In this document: positions 42,990 through 50,867 of the stretch, piece by piece | Layout: each line of letters starts with the position of its first letter | Position numbering within the stretch: the first letter of the stretch is position 1 | Assembly (NCBI GenBank): GCA_009841075.1 | Contig: VXMP01000069.1 | Span: 1-50,867 of the forward strand | DNA: 50,867 bases | Reading direction: 5' to 3' | Source: Acidimicrobiia bacterium | Lineage (GTDB): Bacteria; Actinomycetota; Acidimicrobiia; Spongiisociales; Spongiisociaceae | Translations under genes and position numbers: made by a program | The notes under the pieces: model-generated | Database searches by the model: none | The model's input: the letters and a program-made list of their open reading frames with translations, nothing else | Told to the model about the DNA's origin: nothing

Positions 42990-43721
42990 ATGCATCTACC
43001 TATTCTCAATCTGGATTCGGGGGACATCCCTCCCCGGATGTTGGTGGTGGGCGACCCGGGTCGGGCGCGACGGGCCGCCACTCGGTTGGAAGCGGCGGAG
43101 GAAATCGGACATAACCGGGAATACCTCACCCTGGTGGGGCGTCATCGGGGAGTTGAGGTGGGCGTGGTCTCCCATGGGGTAGGTGCTGCCGGGGCGGCGG
43201 TTTGCTTCGAGGAGCTGTTCCGGGCCGGAGTGCGGAGGGTGATCCGAGCCGGCACCTGCGGCGGCATGCAAGAAGAGGTCACCGACGGCCACCTGGTGAT
43301 CGTTACCGGCGCGGTGCGCAACGACGGGTTCACCAACCAGATCGTCCCCGACGGGTACCCGGCCCTGGCGTCAACGGACGTGATCGCCGCCCTGCGGGGG
43401 GCCGCATCGGACCACCCCGACCTCCACGAGGGTTTGTCGCTGACCGGCGCGGTCTTCTACTCCCACGAGATATTGGGTTCGGACCTGACGCTCTGGCAGA
43501 AAACCGGTGTGAAGGTGGTGGAGATGGAATGTGCGGTGCTGTTTGTGCTGGGCGGACTGGCAGGAGTGGAGACCGGTGCCATTTTGACCGTGGACGGCAA
43601 CCCTCTGCTGCGGGCGGATGCCGAAATGAACGCCTACAACCCCCATCGTGAGGTCGTCCAAGAAGCGGTGGGACAGATGATCGACATCGCCTTCGACGCC
43701 CTGATAGACCAACCCGCCTAG
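42990..43721 (+). CDS. Nucleoside phosphorylase (PNP_UDP_1 family)
   Basis: 243 aa. VVGDPGRARRAA binds phosphate, VSHGVGAAGAAVCFEEL and RAGTCGG contact phosphate and base, VVEMECAVLF contacts ribose through the conserved Met-Glu. It resembles uridine or inosine phosphorylases. It would release the base and leave the sugar-1-phosphate used by MtnA. ATG directly after the aldolase stop. The stop TAG shares the palindrome CTAG with the stop of the convergent FAD oxidase. Confidence 0.92.
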   Translation: MHLPILNLDSGDIPPRMLVVGDPGRARRAATRLEAAEEIGHNREYLTLVGRHRGVEVGVVSHGVGAAGAAVCFEELFRAGVRRVIRAGTCGGMQEEVTDGHLVIVTGAVRNDGFTNQIVPDGYPALASTDVIAALRGAASDHPDLHEGLSLTGAVFYSHEILGSDLTLWQKTGVKVVEMECAVLFVLGGLAGVETGAILTVDGNPLLRADAEMNAYNPHREVVQEAVGQMIDIAFDALIDQPA

Positions 43722-45319
43722 GGGGTATCCACCAACACCCCGGGATTCAGGATCCCCTTCGGGTCCAGCTGCCCTTTTGCCTTGGCCAGAACCTCGCCGA
43801 ACAGGCCAGGCCTTTGTTGGTCATACCAGGGCCGATGGTCTCGCCCGATGGCATGATGGTGGGTTATGGTGCCGCCCGCCGCCATGACCGCATCCGACAC
43901 GGCCTGTTTGATCTCCCACCACTGTTCCTGCATCGAAGCCGGATCGGCGGCGCAGTGGAAGGCGAAATAGGGTGCGGGCCCGTCCGGGTAGACATGACTG
44001 AACCGGCAGGAAACCGCCCCTTCTGCGCCTGTGACCGACCGGATGGCGGCCCGGGTGGTCTGGCCCACCTCATGGTAAAGAGGCTCGAAGCGGTCCCAGG
44101 TTATGGCCGTCTCGAAGGTGTCCGAGATTATCCCCAGCGGGGTGAGGAACTCCCGGTTATAGGGCATCCGGATGAAGGCGTTACGCCAGGCCCCTACCGA
44201 CCCTTTCAGGTGGGCGTCGGGGTCTGAGCCCCCTTCGACATCCGGTATCCCCCCACCATCCCGGGCGCATTCGGCGGCCCGGGCCATCCAGACGTCTACC
44301 GGATGGTCGGACGATTCGAAGGAGATCACCAGTAGGGCGAACGACCCGTCTCCGGCACCGTTGATGCCCAGCTCCACCCCGTCCACGATCCGAACGTTGG
44401 ACGGATACAGGCCGGTCTGGGATATGGCCCGAACCGATCGGGCGGCCTGGAGGAAGTCGGGGTATCGGAACCCGGCGGTCGCTTTGAAGCGAACCCGGGC
44501 TTGAAGACGCACCCAGGCCTCGGTGATGATCCCGAGCGAACCTTCGGAGCCGAGCATGAGCCGATCCGGGCTGGGTCCGGCCCCGGATCCCGGAAGTCGT
44601 CTGGATACGATCCTCCCCCCCGGAGTAACCATGGTCACGTTCTCCACCAGGTCGTCGATGTGGGTGTATAGGGTGGCGAAATGCCCGCCGGATCGGGTGG
44701 CTATCCATCCTCCCAACGTGGAATGCTCGAACGATTGGGGGAAATGTCGCAGGGTGAGGCCGTGCGGTTTAAGTCCGGCTTCCAGTTCGGGTCCCCGGGC
44801 ACCGCCTTGGATGCGGGCGGCTCTGGAAAGCGGGTCCACTTCCAGCACCCCATTCATCCGGCTGGTGTTTACGGTCACGGTTCCCCGAAAGCCCCCATTG
44901 ATATCTGGGGTAACCCCGCCCACCACCGACGACCCGCCCCCGTAAGGGATCAGCGCCACCTGGGCTTCGGAGGCCCAGTCGAACAGGGTTATAAGGTCGG
45001 CTTCATGGCGAGGATAGGCCACCGCATCCGGGGCGTGAGAAAAGTCCCGGGCGAAAATACGGATCGAGTCGGGTTGGGACTGCCCAAAGCTGTGCAGGAC
45101 GCGTTCGTATGGTTCGGCAGTGGAGAAGTGGTCGATAGGGGCCGGAAGGCGGAGACGGCTATCCGCCAGGTCGATTTCGGCCAGGCCGGGAACGGGTAGC
45201 TCGGGGCCGGGTCTGATACCGTAGCCTTCGGCGAGGGCGGAGAGAAGCTGGCTTTTTTCGGTTGCGGTCAGGGATTCGTTTTCGTACCCCCAACCCCAAT
45301 ATTTCAGCCGGATGGCCAA
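43718..45319 (-). CDS. FAD-binding oxidase, alkyl-DHAP synthase-like
   Basis: 533 aa from TTG 45319; AGGAGGT is ideally placed upstream, whereas the start 14 codons earlier has none, and RLKYWGWGYE at its beginning matches the family. The p-cresol methylhydroxylase-type FAD domain shows YGGGSSVVGGVTP and SEGSLGIITEAWVRL. The late CRFSHVYPDGPAPYF and HHHAIGRDHRPWY are typical of alkyldihydroxyacetonephosphate synthase and its bacterial relatives, several of which oxidise 2-hydroxy acids. The substrate is unknown; a hydroxyacid from the aldehyde made in the adjoining operon is one possibility. Its 5' end is divergent from the EamA gene. Confidence 0.88.
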   Translation of the reverse strand: MAIRLKYWGWGYENESLTATEKSQLLSALAEGYGIRPGPELPVPGLAEIDLADSRLRLPAPIDHFSTAEPYERVLHSFGQSQPDSIRIFARDFSHAPDAVAYPRHEADLITLFDWASEAQVALIPYGGGSSVVGGVTPDINGGFRGTVTVNTSRMNGVLEVDPLSRAARIQGGARGPELEAGLKPHGLTLRHFPQSFEHSTLGGWIATRSGGHFATLYTHIDDLVENVTMVTPGGRIVSRRLPGSGAGPSPDRLMLGSEGSLGIITEAWVRLQARVRFKATAGFRYPDFLQAARSVRAISQTGLYPSNVRIVDGVELGINGAGDGSFALLVISFESSDHPVDVWMARAAECARDGGGIPDVEGGSDPDAHLKGSVGAWRNAFIRMPYNREFLTPLGIISDTFETAITWDRFEPLYHEVGQTTRAAIRSVTGAEGAVSCRFSHVYPDGPAPYFAFHCAADPASMQEQWWEIKQAVSDAVMAAGGTITHHHAIGRDHRPWYDQQRPGLFGEVLAKAKGQLDPKGILNPGVLVDTP

Positions 45320-45395
45320 CCCGACCTCCTGTTGGTTCCGCTCGTCCGGGTCCCTCCTCAACCTTACCCGCTTCCAACCCTCTTAACATGATCGG

Positions 45396-46313
45396 ATGAG
45401 CTTGCGGATCACCAACCGGCGGATTTGGGTGATCCTGGCGATAATCAGCCTTTGTTGGGGTACCTCGCCCATCGCCGCCCGCATCGGAATCCGAGAGGAA
45501 ATCGGCCCCTCGACCTTGGCCGCCGGAGCATCCCTGGTAGCCGCCGGAGGGGTGTGGCTGATGATCGCCCTCCTACGGAGGGGGAACCTGGTGGGGCCGA
45601 TCGAGATGCGGGTCGGCCTGGTCTTGTCCGTTCTCAGCGTTTTTCTGCCTCAGCAGGCCCGCTATATCGCCCTGGCCAACGCCTCGGCCGGATTCGTAAC
45701 CCTGGTGACGGCCCTGATCCCTCTCGCCACCGCCCTGATCGCCCATATCGCCCTGTCCGACGAGCGGCTCAGCTGGTCGACCACCGTAGGTTTGCTGCTG
45801 GGCCTGCTGGGTATTGCCGCCCTCATCCTGATCGGCGATGCGGGCATAATCGAAGGGGGCGATCCGATCCTGGCCGGACTGCTGAGCCTGGCCGGGGTGG
45901 TGCTGGTTTCGTCGGCCAGTGTCTACGCCAAACGCTATGCCGGGCAGTACTCGGTGCTGGGTGTCACCGGCGTTCAGCTGGTGTTGGGGAGCGCCGCCCA
46001 ATGGGTGGTGGCCTTGATCGTGGACGGCTCACCGTTCGGCCACAGCACCACCGGACTCCTCACCATTGTTTATGCCGGTCTGATCGGAACCTTTGTCCCC
46101 CTCAGCCTTTACTACTTTCTGCTCCGTCACGTTTCGGTGGTCTTCTCGTCGATCATCGCCTACCTGATCCCCTTGGTGGCGGTTTTCTTCGGGGTTTTGA
46201 TTCTGGACGAGCAGCTCCAGCCCGGGATTCTGATCGGAGGGGCGCTGGTTCTATCGGGGGTGGTGGTCACCGACCTGGTTCGCCTTCGCTCGTCTCGCCT
46301 GGAGAGGTCATGA
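45396..46313 (+). CDS. EamA/DMT-family transporter
   Basis: 305 aa, about ten hydrophobic segments in two repeats: SLCWGTSPIAARIGI and later LYYFLLRHVSVVFSSIIAYL, then PLVAVFFGVLILDEQL are typical EamA blocks. Members export amino acids, nucleosides or other small metabolites. Substrate unknown; possibly releases a product of the surrounding catabolic genes. A 139-nt gap with no recognised element follows. Confidence 0.9.
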   Translation: MSLRITNRRIWVILAIISLCWGTSPIAARIGIREEIGPSTLAAGASLVAAGGVWLMIALLRRGNLVGPIEMRVGLVLSVLSVFLPQQARYIALANASAGFVTLVTALIPLATALIAHIALSDERLSWSTTVGLLLGLLGIAALILIGDAGIIEGGDPILAGLLSLAGVVLVSSASVYAKRYAGQYSVLGVTGVQLVLGSAAQWVVALIVDGSPFGHSTTGLLTIVYAGLIGTFVPLSLYYFLLRHVSVVFSSIIAYLIPLVAVFFGVLILDEQLQPGILIGGALVLSGVVVTDLVRLRSSRLERS

Positions 46314-46452
46314 TCGGGCGAACCAGTCCTAATCGCCGGGATAACCGCCCGCCAACCCTCTAACCTTTTCTTATGGCGCGCCAAACCCGGCCTGAGGCAC
46401 TCTCAACCCGTGACCGCGGGATACCTCCCCACCGACCCGACCGGAGGTGCGG

Positions 46453-47475
46453 ATGAAAGCCGCGGTCATCACCGGACCAGGACGGGTCGAGTTACGCGAA
46501 GAACCTTCACCCACTCCCGGTCCCGATCAGCTTCTCATCAAGATGACGGCCTGCGGGGTGTGCACCTTCGAGAGAAGGCTGTACGCAGGCGACAACCCCT
46601 GGTATCCGGTTTCTCCCGGTCACGAGATATCCGGACAAGTGGTAGAGGTGGGGGAGAGCGTAGATGGTTTGGAGGGCACTCCTCGGCGCGGCGAGACCGT
46701 CACGGTGGACCTGCTGCCCCGCTGCCTGACCTGTCGGTCCTGCCGCCGGGGCCGGACCGCCCTGTGCCGATCCCGGCATCGCCGTCGGCTTTCGGACGGG
46801 ACGGTCAGCTTCGGAGGCTTCGTGGAAGTCATCTCCGTGGACGCCAAATCCGCCTATCCCACCGGTGACGCCCCTCCCCTCCACGCCGCCATGGGCGAAC
46901 CTCTGGCCTGTACCGTCCATTCGTTACGAAGGGCAGGGCTTAGGCCCGGGGATCGGGTGGCCATCATCGGCGGCGGCTTTATGGGAAGGCTGCACCTTGC
47001 TCTGGGCCGTCTGGAAGGGGCTTCGGCAATCGGAGTGGTGGATATATCCGAGGAGCGCCGCCTCCAAGCCCGGGAAGCCGGTGCCGACTGGGTGGCCGCC
47101 CCCGAGCAGGCCCGACAGGTGGGTGGACTACAGGATGTGGTGTTTGTCACGGCTATGGGAGGATTGGATCTGGCCTGGGATATCGTGGATGTGGGAGGCT
47201 CGATCGGCTTGTACAGCTCCTTCGCCTCGGAGGCCGTGGTACGGGTCGAGGCCGATCGAGCCCATCGTGAGGAGATTTCGGTGGTGGGCATCTTCAATCA
47301 GGAGCCCGAGGATTGGCGGCGGGCGGCGGCGTTGATACGTTCCGGTGCCCTCTCCGACCCGCTCGATGGTCTGATCTCGGCCCGTTATCCGATGGCCCGG
47401 ATCGACCAGGCCTTGGCCCTGGTTACCTCGCTTCCCACCTACCGGGTTTTCGTCGAGGGCGGGCCCGCAGGATGA
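46453..47475 (+). CDS. Zinc-dependent alcohol dehydrogenase (MDR family)
   Basis: 340 aa from the ATG at 46453, with GGAGGT 4 nt upstream. Catalytic zinc: Cys34 (TACGVC), His57-Glu58 (GHE) and Glu149 (GEPLAC). Structural zinc: Cys91, 94, 97 and 105. Rossmann loop IIGGGFMGRL, then VVDISEERR with an Asp for NAD. Resembles sorbitol, threonine or polyol dehydrogenases. In an operon with an FGGY kinase and aldolase, oxidation of a sugar alcohol or sugar to a ketose is expected. The stop overlaps the kinase ATG. Confidence 0.92.
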   Translation: MKAAVITGPGRVELREEPSPTPGPDQLLIKMTACGVCTFERRLYAGDNPWYPVSPGHEISGQVVEVGESVDGLEGTPRRGETVTVDLLPRCLTCRSCRRGRTALCRSRHRRRLSDGTVSFGGFVEVISVDAKSAYPTGDAPPLHAAMGEPLACTVHSLRRAGLRPGDRVAIIGGGFMGRLHLALGRLEGASAIGVVDISEERRLQAREAGADWVAAPEQARQVGGLQDVVFVTAMGGLDLAWDIVDVGGSIGLYSSFASEAVVRVEADRAHREEISVVGIFNQEPEDWRRAAALIRSGALSDPLDGLISARYPMARIDQALALVTSLPTYRVFVEGGPAG

Positions 47476-48776
47476 CCGGGGAGCTGGTCGCCGGGGTGGA
47501 TATCGGCACCGGCGCGGTACGGGCCGTGGCCATCGACCGCTCGGGTGAGGTACGGGCCTCATCGGAACTTCCCCTACCGGCGCAAGATCTACCTAGGGGT
47601 GAGTCGAACCCCGATCTCTGGAAGGAAGGGCTGATCAAGGTTTTGGAGCAGCTGAAGGTAGGCCCACCGGTCGCCCTCGGAATCGGAGGGCATGGCCCCA
47701 CCACCGTTTTACCCTCTTCGGGCCGGGCACTCACCTATCAGCATCCGGCCGGCGCTTCCGCCGATTATGACGGGCAGCATCGGGCTCAGGCCCAGGAGTT
47801 GTCGGCCCGATCCGGGGGCGGCAACAACCAACCCCGCCGGCTGTGGGATTACCTGGCCTCACAGTTGGGTGGCTCACCCCATACCCAGGCGGTCTGGCCC
47901 GGTCTCGACCCGCTGGAAGGGTTCGGAGACCCTATTCCGGTCGGTTCCTCCTGCGGGGTAACTGCGGGGGGTTACGTTCTGCCCGACGGCATCATTTTGG
48001 CACCAGGGGCCAACGACGCCTTTCTCACCGCCTGGGCCTCCTCCATTGATATCCCTGGTAAAGGATTTGATCCGGGCGGCCGGACCGGAGGGCTTGGCGT
48101 GGCGATTTCCTCCGCCGAACATCCGGTTGAAGCTCGTCGGGGTATGCCCGGCCACGTGCCGGGCATCGCCGTGGTGGGAGGTCCGGTGGCCGCGCACGGT
48201 GCCATGCTGGAGTGGTGGTCCCGGGTCACCGGTCGGGAGGTAGGGGAGCTGATCGGCTCGGCCGGCCGGGTACGACCCGGATCCGAAGGGGTGATGATCC
48301 TGCCCTATTTGGAAGGAGAGAGAGCCCCCCGCTGGGAACCCGACCTTCGAGCCGAGATACACGGATTGTCCTCGGATGCCGGGCCGGAAGTGATCGCCCG
48401 AGCCCTGCTGGAGGCCTCCGCCTACGGGCTGGCCCACATCGCCCAAGACCTGGCCGACCGGGGCATTACCATGAACCGAATGGTCAGCTCGGGAGCACCC
48501 TCCCAAAGCGAATTATGGGTCAGGATCAAAGCAGCGGTGCTGGGGATACGGGTGGATGTCCCCGAATGTCACCATATGGCCGCCTATGGAGCGGCGTTGG
48601 CGGCCGGCGCGGCTGCCGGATGGTGGCCTCGCCCGGGCGAGGGGAGTCCGGGCGACTGGCCCACCCCGGCGGTTACCACCTACCCACCCGAGCGGGTTAC
48701 CGCCTATGAGGAGGGGTTGTCCCGTTTCATAGCACTAGGCGATCAAGCCGTCCGCCGTATCCGCCAGGAGACCTGA
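47472..48776 (+). CDS. FGGY-family carbohydrate kinase
   Basis: 434 aa, shorter than xylulokinase or LsrK (about 480-530). The ATP-phosphate motif GVDIGTGAVRAVAID, GVTAGGYVLPDG, the probable catalytic Asp in APGANDAFLTAW, VVGGPVAAHGAMLEWW and the ATPase block VSSGAPSQSELW place it in the FGGY family. The substrate cannot be told from sequence; it stands between a zinc dehydrogenase and an aldolase, so it probably phosphorylates the ketose between those two steps. The ATG overlaps the dehydrogenase stop (ATGA). Confidence 0.9.
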   Translation: MTGELVAGVDIGTGAVRAVAIDRSGEVRASSELPLPAQDLPRGESNPDLWKEGLIKVLEQLKVGPPVALGIGGHGPTTVLPSSGRALTYQHPAGASADYDGQHRAQAQELSARSGGGNNQPRRLWDYLASQLGGSPHTQAVWPGLDPLEGFGDPIPVGSSCGVTAGGYVLPDGIILAPGANDAFLTAWASSIDIPGKGFDPGGRTGGLGVAISSAEHPVEARRGMPGHVPGIAVVGGPVAAHGAMLEWWSRVTGREVGELIGSAGRVRPGSEGVMILPYLEGERAPRWEPDLRAEIHGLSSDAGPEVIARALLEASAYGLAHIAQDLADRGITMNRMVSSGAPSQSELWVRIKAAVLGIRVDVPECHHMAAYGAALAAGAAAGWWPRPGEGSPGDWPTPAVTTYPPERVTAYEEGLSRFIALGDQAVRRIRQET

Positions 48777-48780
48777 CCAT

Positions 48781-49554
48781 ATGACCTCCGTGTTCTCCGC
48801 CGTAGCCGCCGGTAAAGTCCGCCGAACCCATCGGTTCATCGGCGGGGAGGGTCGGGCGGTGTTGGTGGCTATCGATATGCAGCTGGCAACCGGAACCGGC
48901 CCCGCTCCTCAGGTGGTGGAGGAGGTGACCAGGGGCGAACCGGACGGCATCTTGACCACCTGGCAGATCGCCCGCCGCTTTCCCGAAGCCCTGGCACGAT
49001 CCGGTCTGATACTCCGGGTGGATGGAGGCGAAACCCATCTCAACCCCACCGGTCAAACCGATGAACTTTCTCTCCTACACGGTGCCGAACAGGCGGCGGC
49101 CATCGGGGCGGACGCGGTGGCACTGATGGTCTATCCCGGCAAAGAAGACGAACACCGTTCCCTGCGCAGGCTGGCCTCCCTGGTAAACGAGTGCGAGCTC
49201 TTGGGAATGCCGGTTTTGGCCGAATCGATCCCCGGCGGTTGGGGTAGGGATATACCCTGGAACGCCGAGAGTATCGCCCGCAGCGCCCGCATCTGCGCGG
49301 AGATCGGTGCCGACGCCATCAAAACCATGGCACCTCAACCGGTCGGCGACCTCGGCCAGGTACTAGCCGGATGCCAGGCACCGGTGTTCGTTCTGGGAGG
49401 ACCCAAGATGGAGACCGAGGATCGGGCGGTGCGGTACGCCGCCGAGGTGGTGGCCGCCGGTGCCGCCGGAGTCTGCTTCGGACGCAACGTTTGGGGGAGC
49501 CATGATCCGGAGGCCATGGTAAAACGCCTGGTCGGGGTGGTGCATCGGTTCTGA
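48781..49554 (+). CDS. Class I aldolase, DhnA/LsrF/FbaB family
   Basis: 257 aa TIM barrel. The Schiff-base lysine is probably Lys181 (IGADAIKTMAP); phosphate binding is in VFVLGGPK and AAGVCFGRNVWG. It resembles fructose-bisphosphate aldolase class I of archaeal type and LsrF, the enzyme that breaks down phospho-AI-2. Together with the FGGY kinase it forms a kinase-aldolase pair for an unidentified sugar. The ATG is 4 nt after the kinase stop. Confidence 0.88.
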   Translation: MTSVFSAVAAGKVRRTHRFIGGEGRAVLVAIDMQLATGTGPAPQVVEEVTRGEPDGILTTWQIARRFPEALARSGLILRVDGGETHLNPTGQTDELSLLHGAEQAAAIGADAVALMVYPGKEDEHRSLRRLASLVNECELLGMPVLAESIPGGWGRDIPWNAESIARSARICAEIGADAIKTMAPQPVGDLGQVLAGCQAPVFVLGGPKMETEDRAVRYAAEVVAAGAAGVCFGRNVWGSHDPEAMVKRLVGVVHRF

Positions 49555-50669
49555 TGGTCGGAAAAATATCTCTGCTTGGTTCCTCCTTCCGCCATCCGGT
49601 GCCGGCCTTGTTTATGGTCGTCCTGCTGGCGGCCTCGGCCTGCTCAAGCAGCGAAAACGGCGTGGTTTCCGACCCGACCGCTACATCATCCCCCGATTGG
49701 GGTTTGGCCGATTTCAACCGTGACGGCTCGGTCCGAATCGCGGTGGTAACCGAAGGATCACGGGACGACGGTGCCTACTATCAGGCCCTGGTGGAACGGG
49801 TGCAGGACATCTCCTCCCAATCGGGATACCAAGCCCCGCTGATAGTCGACCAGGTTGACCCGGCCAACGCCCGCTCCGAGCTGAACAACGTGGTTGACCA
49901 GGGGGCCGACATCATCGCCATCGGGTCCAGCAACCTGGCGGACGGTAACGAGGACCTCTTTTTGGAGCACGACGAGATCTTCTGGTACTGCAACTGCGGA
50001 TCCGGTTATCAGGATCATCCCGGCCTGTTTAGAAGCACCGACAGCGGGGCCGAGCTGGGGATTTCCGCCGGATACGCCGCCGGACTTCTCCTCCAGACCC
50101 GCAACGCCGACCGGGCGGTGTTTCTGGGTTGCTGCGAACTTAACTTTGAGGTGGAATCCTTCCTGGCTTTCCGGTTCGGTCTGCAGCTGGTGGACGAGTC
50201 CTTCACCGTGGTCTACGTTCCTACCGGCAACTTTCCGTTCGATTTCAACAACACCGCCGGGGCAACCGAGGCCTACAACACGGCCGTAGCCGAAGGGATA
50301 ACCGCCGTCTACCCCTTCCTGGGCGGTGCCCACGAGCCGATCATCCGCCTGGCCAACCAGGATGGTCTGATCGCCATGACCGCCGGATCATCTCGGGGAT
50401 GCGAACGGACCGACCTGGAATACGACATCGAGGTTCGGTTCGACGCCGGAGATTATCTGGCACCGATCTTCGACGAGATCCTGAGCGGGGCGGCCACCGA
50501 AGGCGGTGCCCGTCGGTTCACAGTCGGGGTGGATCCTCAGGTCGGGGCGGAATTATGCCACGGAACCCCCCAACAGAACCAGGCCCTGGCCGACCTCAAC
50601 ACCGGAATCGGAGAGGGCCGCTTCGAAGAACAGATCGCCAGGATCCTCTCCGAGGCCTACGGCTTCTAA
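49554..50669 (+). CDS. BMP-like substrate-binding lipoprotein, second copy
   Basis: 371 aa. A signal peptide with lipobox LAASAC (Cys30) is followed by a Ser/Thr/Pro linker and a periplasmic-binding fold (RIAVVTEGSRDDGAYYQAL; GADIIAIGSSNLADGN). Distant from the first binding protein. It contains six cysteines in the mature part (146, 148, 193, 194, 283, 335), many for such a protein. No permease or ATPase is nearby, so it may use the transporter at 31997-35524 or serve one outside the window. TGATG overlap with the aldolase gene. Confidence 0.85.
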   Translation: MVGKISLLGSSFRHPVPALFMVVLLAASACSSSENGVVSDPTATSSPDWGLADFNRDGSVRIAVVTEGSRDDGAYYQALVERVQDISSQSGYQAPLIVDQVDPANARSELNNVVDQGADIIAIGSSNLADGNEDLFLEHDEIFWYCNCGSGYQDHPGLFRSTDSGAELGISAGYAAGLLLQTRNADRAVFLGCCELNFEVESFLAFRFGLQLVDESFTVVYVPTGNFPFDFNNTAGATEAYNTAVAEGITAVYPFLGGAHEPIIRLANQDGLIAMTAGSSRGCERTDLEYDIEVRFDAGDYLAPIFDEILSGAATEGGARRFTVGVDPQVGAELCHGTPQQNQALADLNTGIGEGRFEEQIARILSEAYGF

Positions 50670-50867
50670 CCCACAACCTTCTTGCTCCGGTCTTTCGGGG
50701 GTACCTAAACCGAAGCCGGCGGCTTCCCATCAGGTAATTTGAGGTGCTGAGGGGGATTTTTTGCGTTCTCAAAATTAGGGGTTGACCTTTTCTGAAAGTC
50801 ATGATACGTAGGGGGTTGCCAAGCACCGAAGGCCGGGTTAGAGGTAGGTATCCCGATCGGATCCCCG
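50670..50867. other. Right edge, hairpin and possible promoter
   Basis: GAAGCC (50712-50717) and GGCTTC (50721-50726) form a perfect 6-bp hairpin with a 3-nt loop, not followed by a T run, so it is at best a weak terminator for the operon ending at 50669. TTGACC at 50782-50787 resembles a -35 for a gene beyond the window, but the -10 is unclear (TGATACGTA). No supported gene. Confidence 0.35.

Noticed and set aside
46453-50669. A true AI-2 Lsr system
   Set aside because: LsrG, LsrR and the LsrACDB transporter are absent, the kinase is short, and the binding protein is BMP-like; retained only as a distant analogy.
1-50867. CRISPR array, insertion sequence or prophage
   Set aside because: No regularly spaced direct repeats, no transposase or integrase, and no phage structural gene seen on either strand.

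Overview
The window looks like chromosomal DNA from an actinobacterium, plausibly an Acidimicrobiia-like lineage. The evidence is a WhiB-family iron-sulfur regulator, a DUF3107 protein, an Arg/Gly-rich insert in Rho, the glmU-prs pair, frequent GTG and TTG starts, many 1-8 nt gene overlaps and fairly high GC. Placement below phylum is inference. There are two tRNA genes and no rRNA, CRISPR array, transposase or phage gene that I can recognise.

Layout. (1) 1-2773: tRNA-Gln, glmU and prs. (2) 2774-5001: an accessory-looking interval with a macro-domain protein fused to an unrecognised N-terminal domain and two small unknown genes. (3) 5002-7560: LysM membrane protein, whiB with four inverted repeats upstream, DUF3107 and ku. 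(4) 7678-17886: tRNA-Arg, the Lys/Thr biosynthesis genes lysA-hom-thrC, then the core set rho-rpmE-DUF1385-prfA-(unknown 85 aa)-prmC-tsaC.

(5) 17899-31284: a one-carbon module. A minus-strand operon encodes a dimethylglycine-dehydrogenase-like flavoprotein and its electron acceptor (etfB, etfA). Divergent from it, a long plus-strand operon encodes a corrinoid protein, a DUF1638 protein, a PF13769-like protein, a pterin-binding (MtgA-like) methyltransferase, a 2Fe-2S corrinoid-activating ATPase (RamA-like), a non-pyrrolysine MttB-family methyltransferase, a methylenetetrahydrofolate reductase and a PabB-PabC fusion. Together they would take methyl groups from a quaternary amine, with glycine betaine the best guess, through methylcobalamin to methyl-THF and methylene-THF. 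The demethylated product would then be oxidised by the DMGDH-like enzyme. The proteins expected to touch the corrinoid protein carry Arg-rich tails, whereas the corrinoid protein has a strongly acidic N-terminus.

(6) 31279-50669: a nucleoside and modified-sugar catabolic region. A minus-strand operon (mtnA, BMP-family lipoprotein, ATPase, two permeases, one unknown) faces a plus-strand operon (MTA/SAH-deaminase-like amidohydrolase, DUF985 cupin, two SDRs, class II aldolase-SDR fusion, nucleoside phosphorylase). In order these give uptake, deamination, phosphorolysis, isomerisation of the sugar-1-phosphate and cleavage to DHAP plus an aldehyde, that is, a shunt for 5'-modified nucleosides such as methylthioadenosine or 5'-deoxyadenosine. 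Beyond it lie an alkyl-DHAP-synthase-like FAD oxidase, an EamA transporter, and a second sugar operon (zinc alcohol dehydrogenase, FGGY kinase, DhnA/LsrF-type aldolase, second BMP-like lipoprotein) whose substrate I cannot name. The two large modules are connected in theme: SAM-dependent chemistry makes the by-products that the second would salvage.
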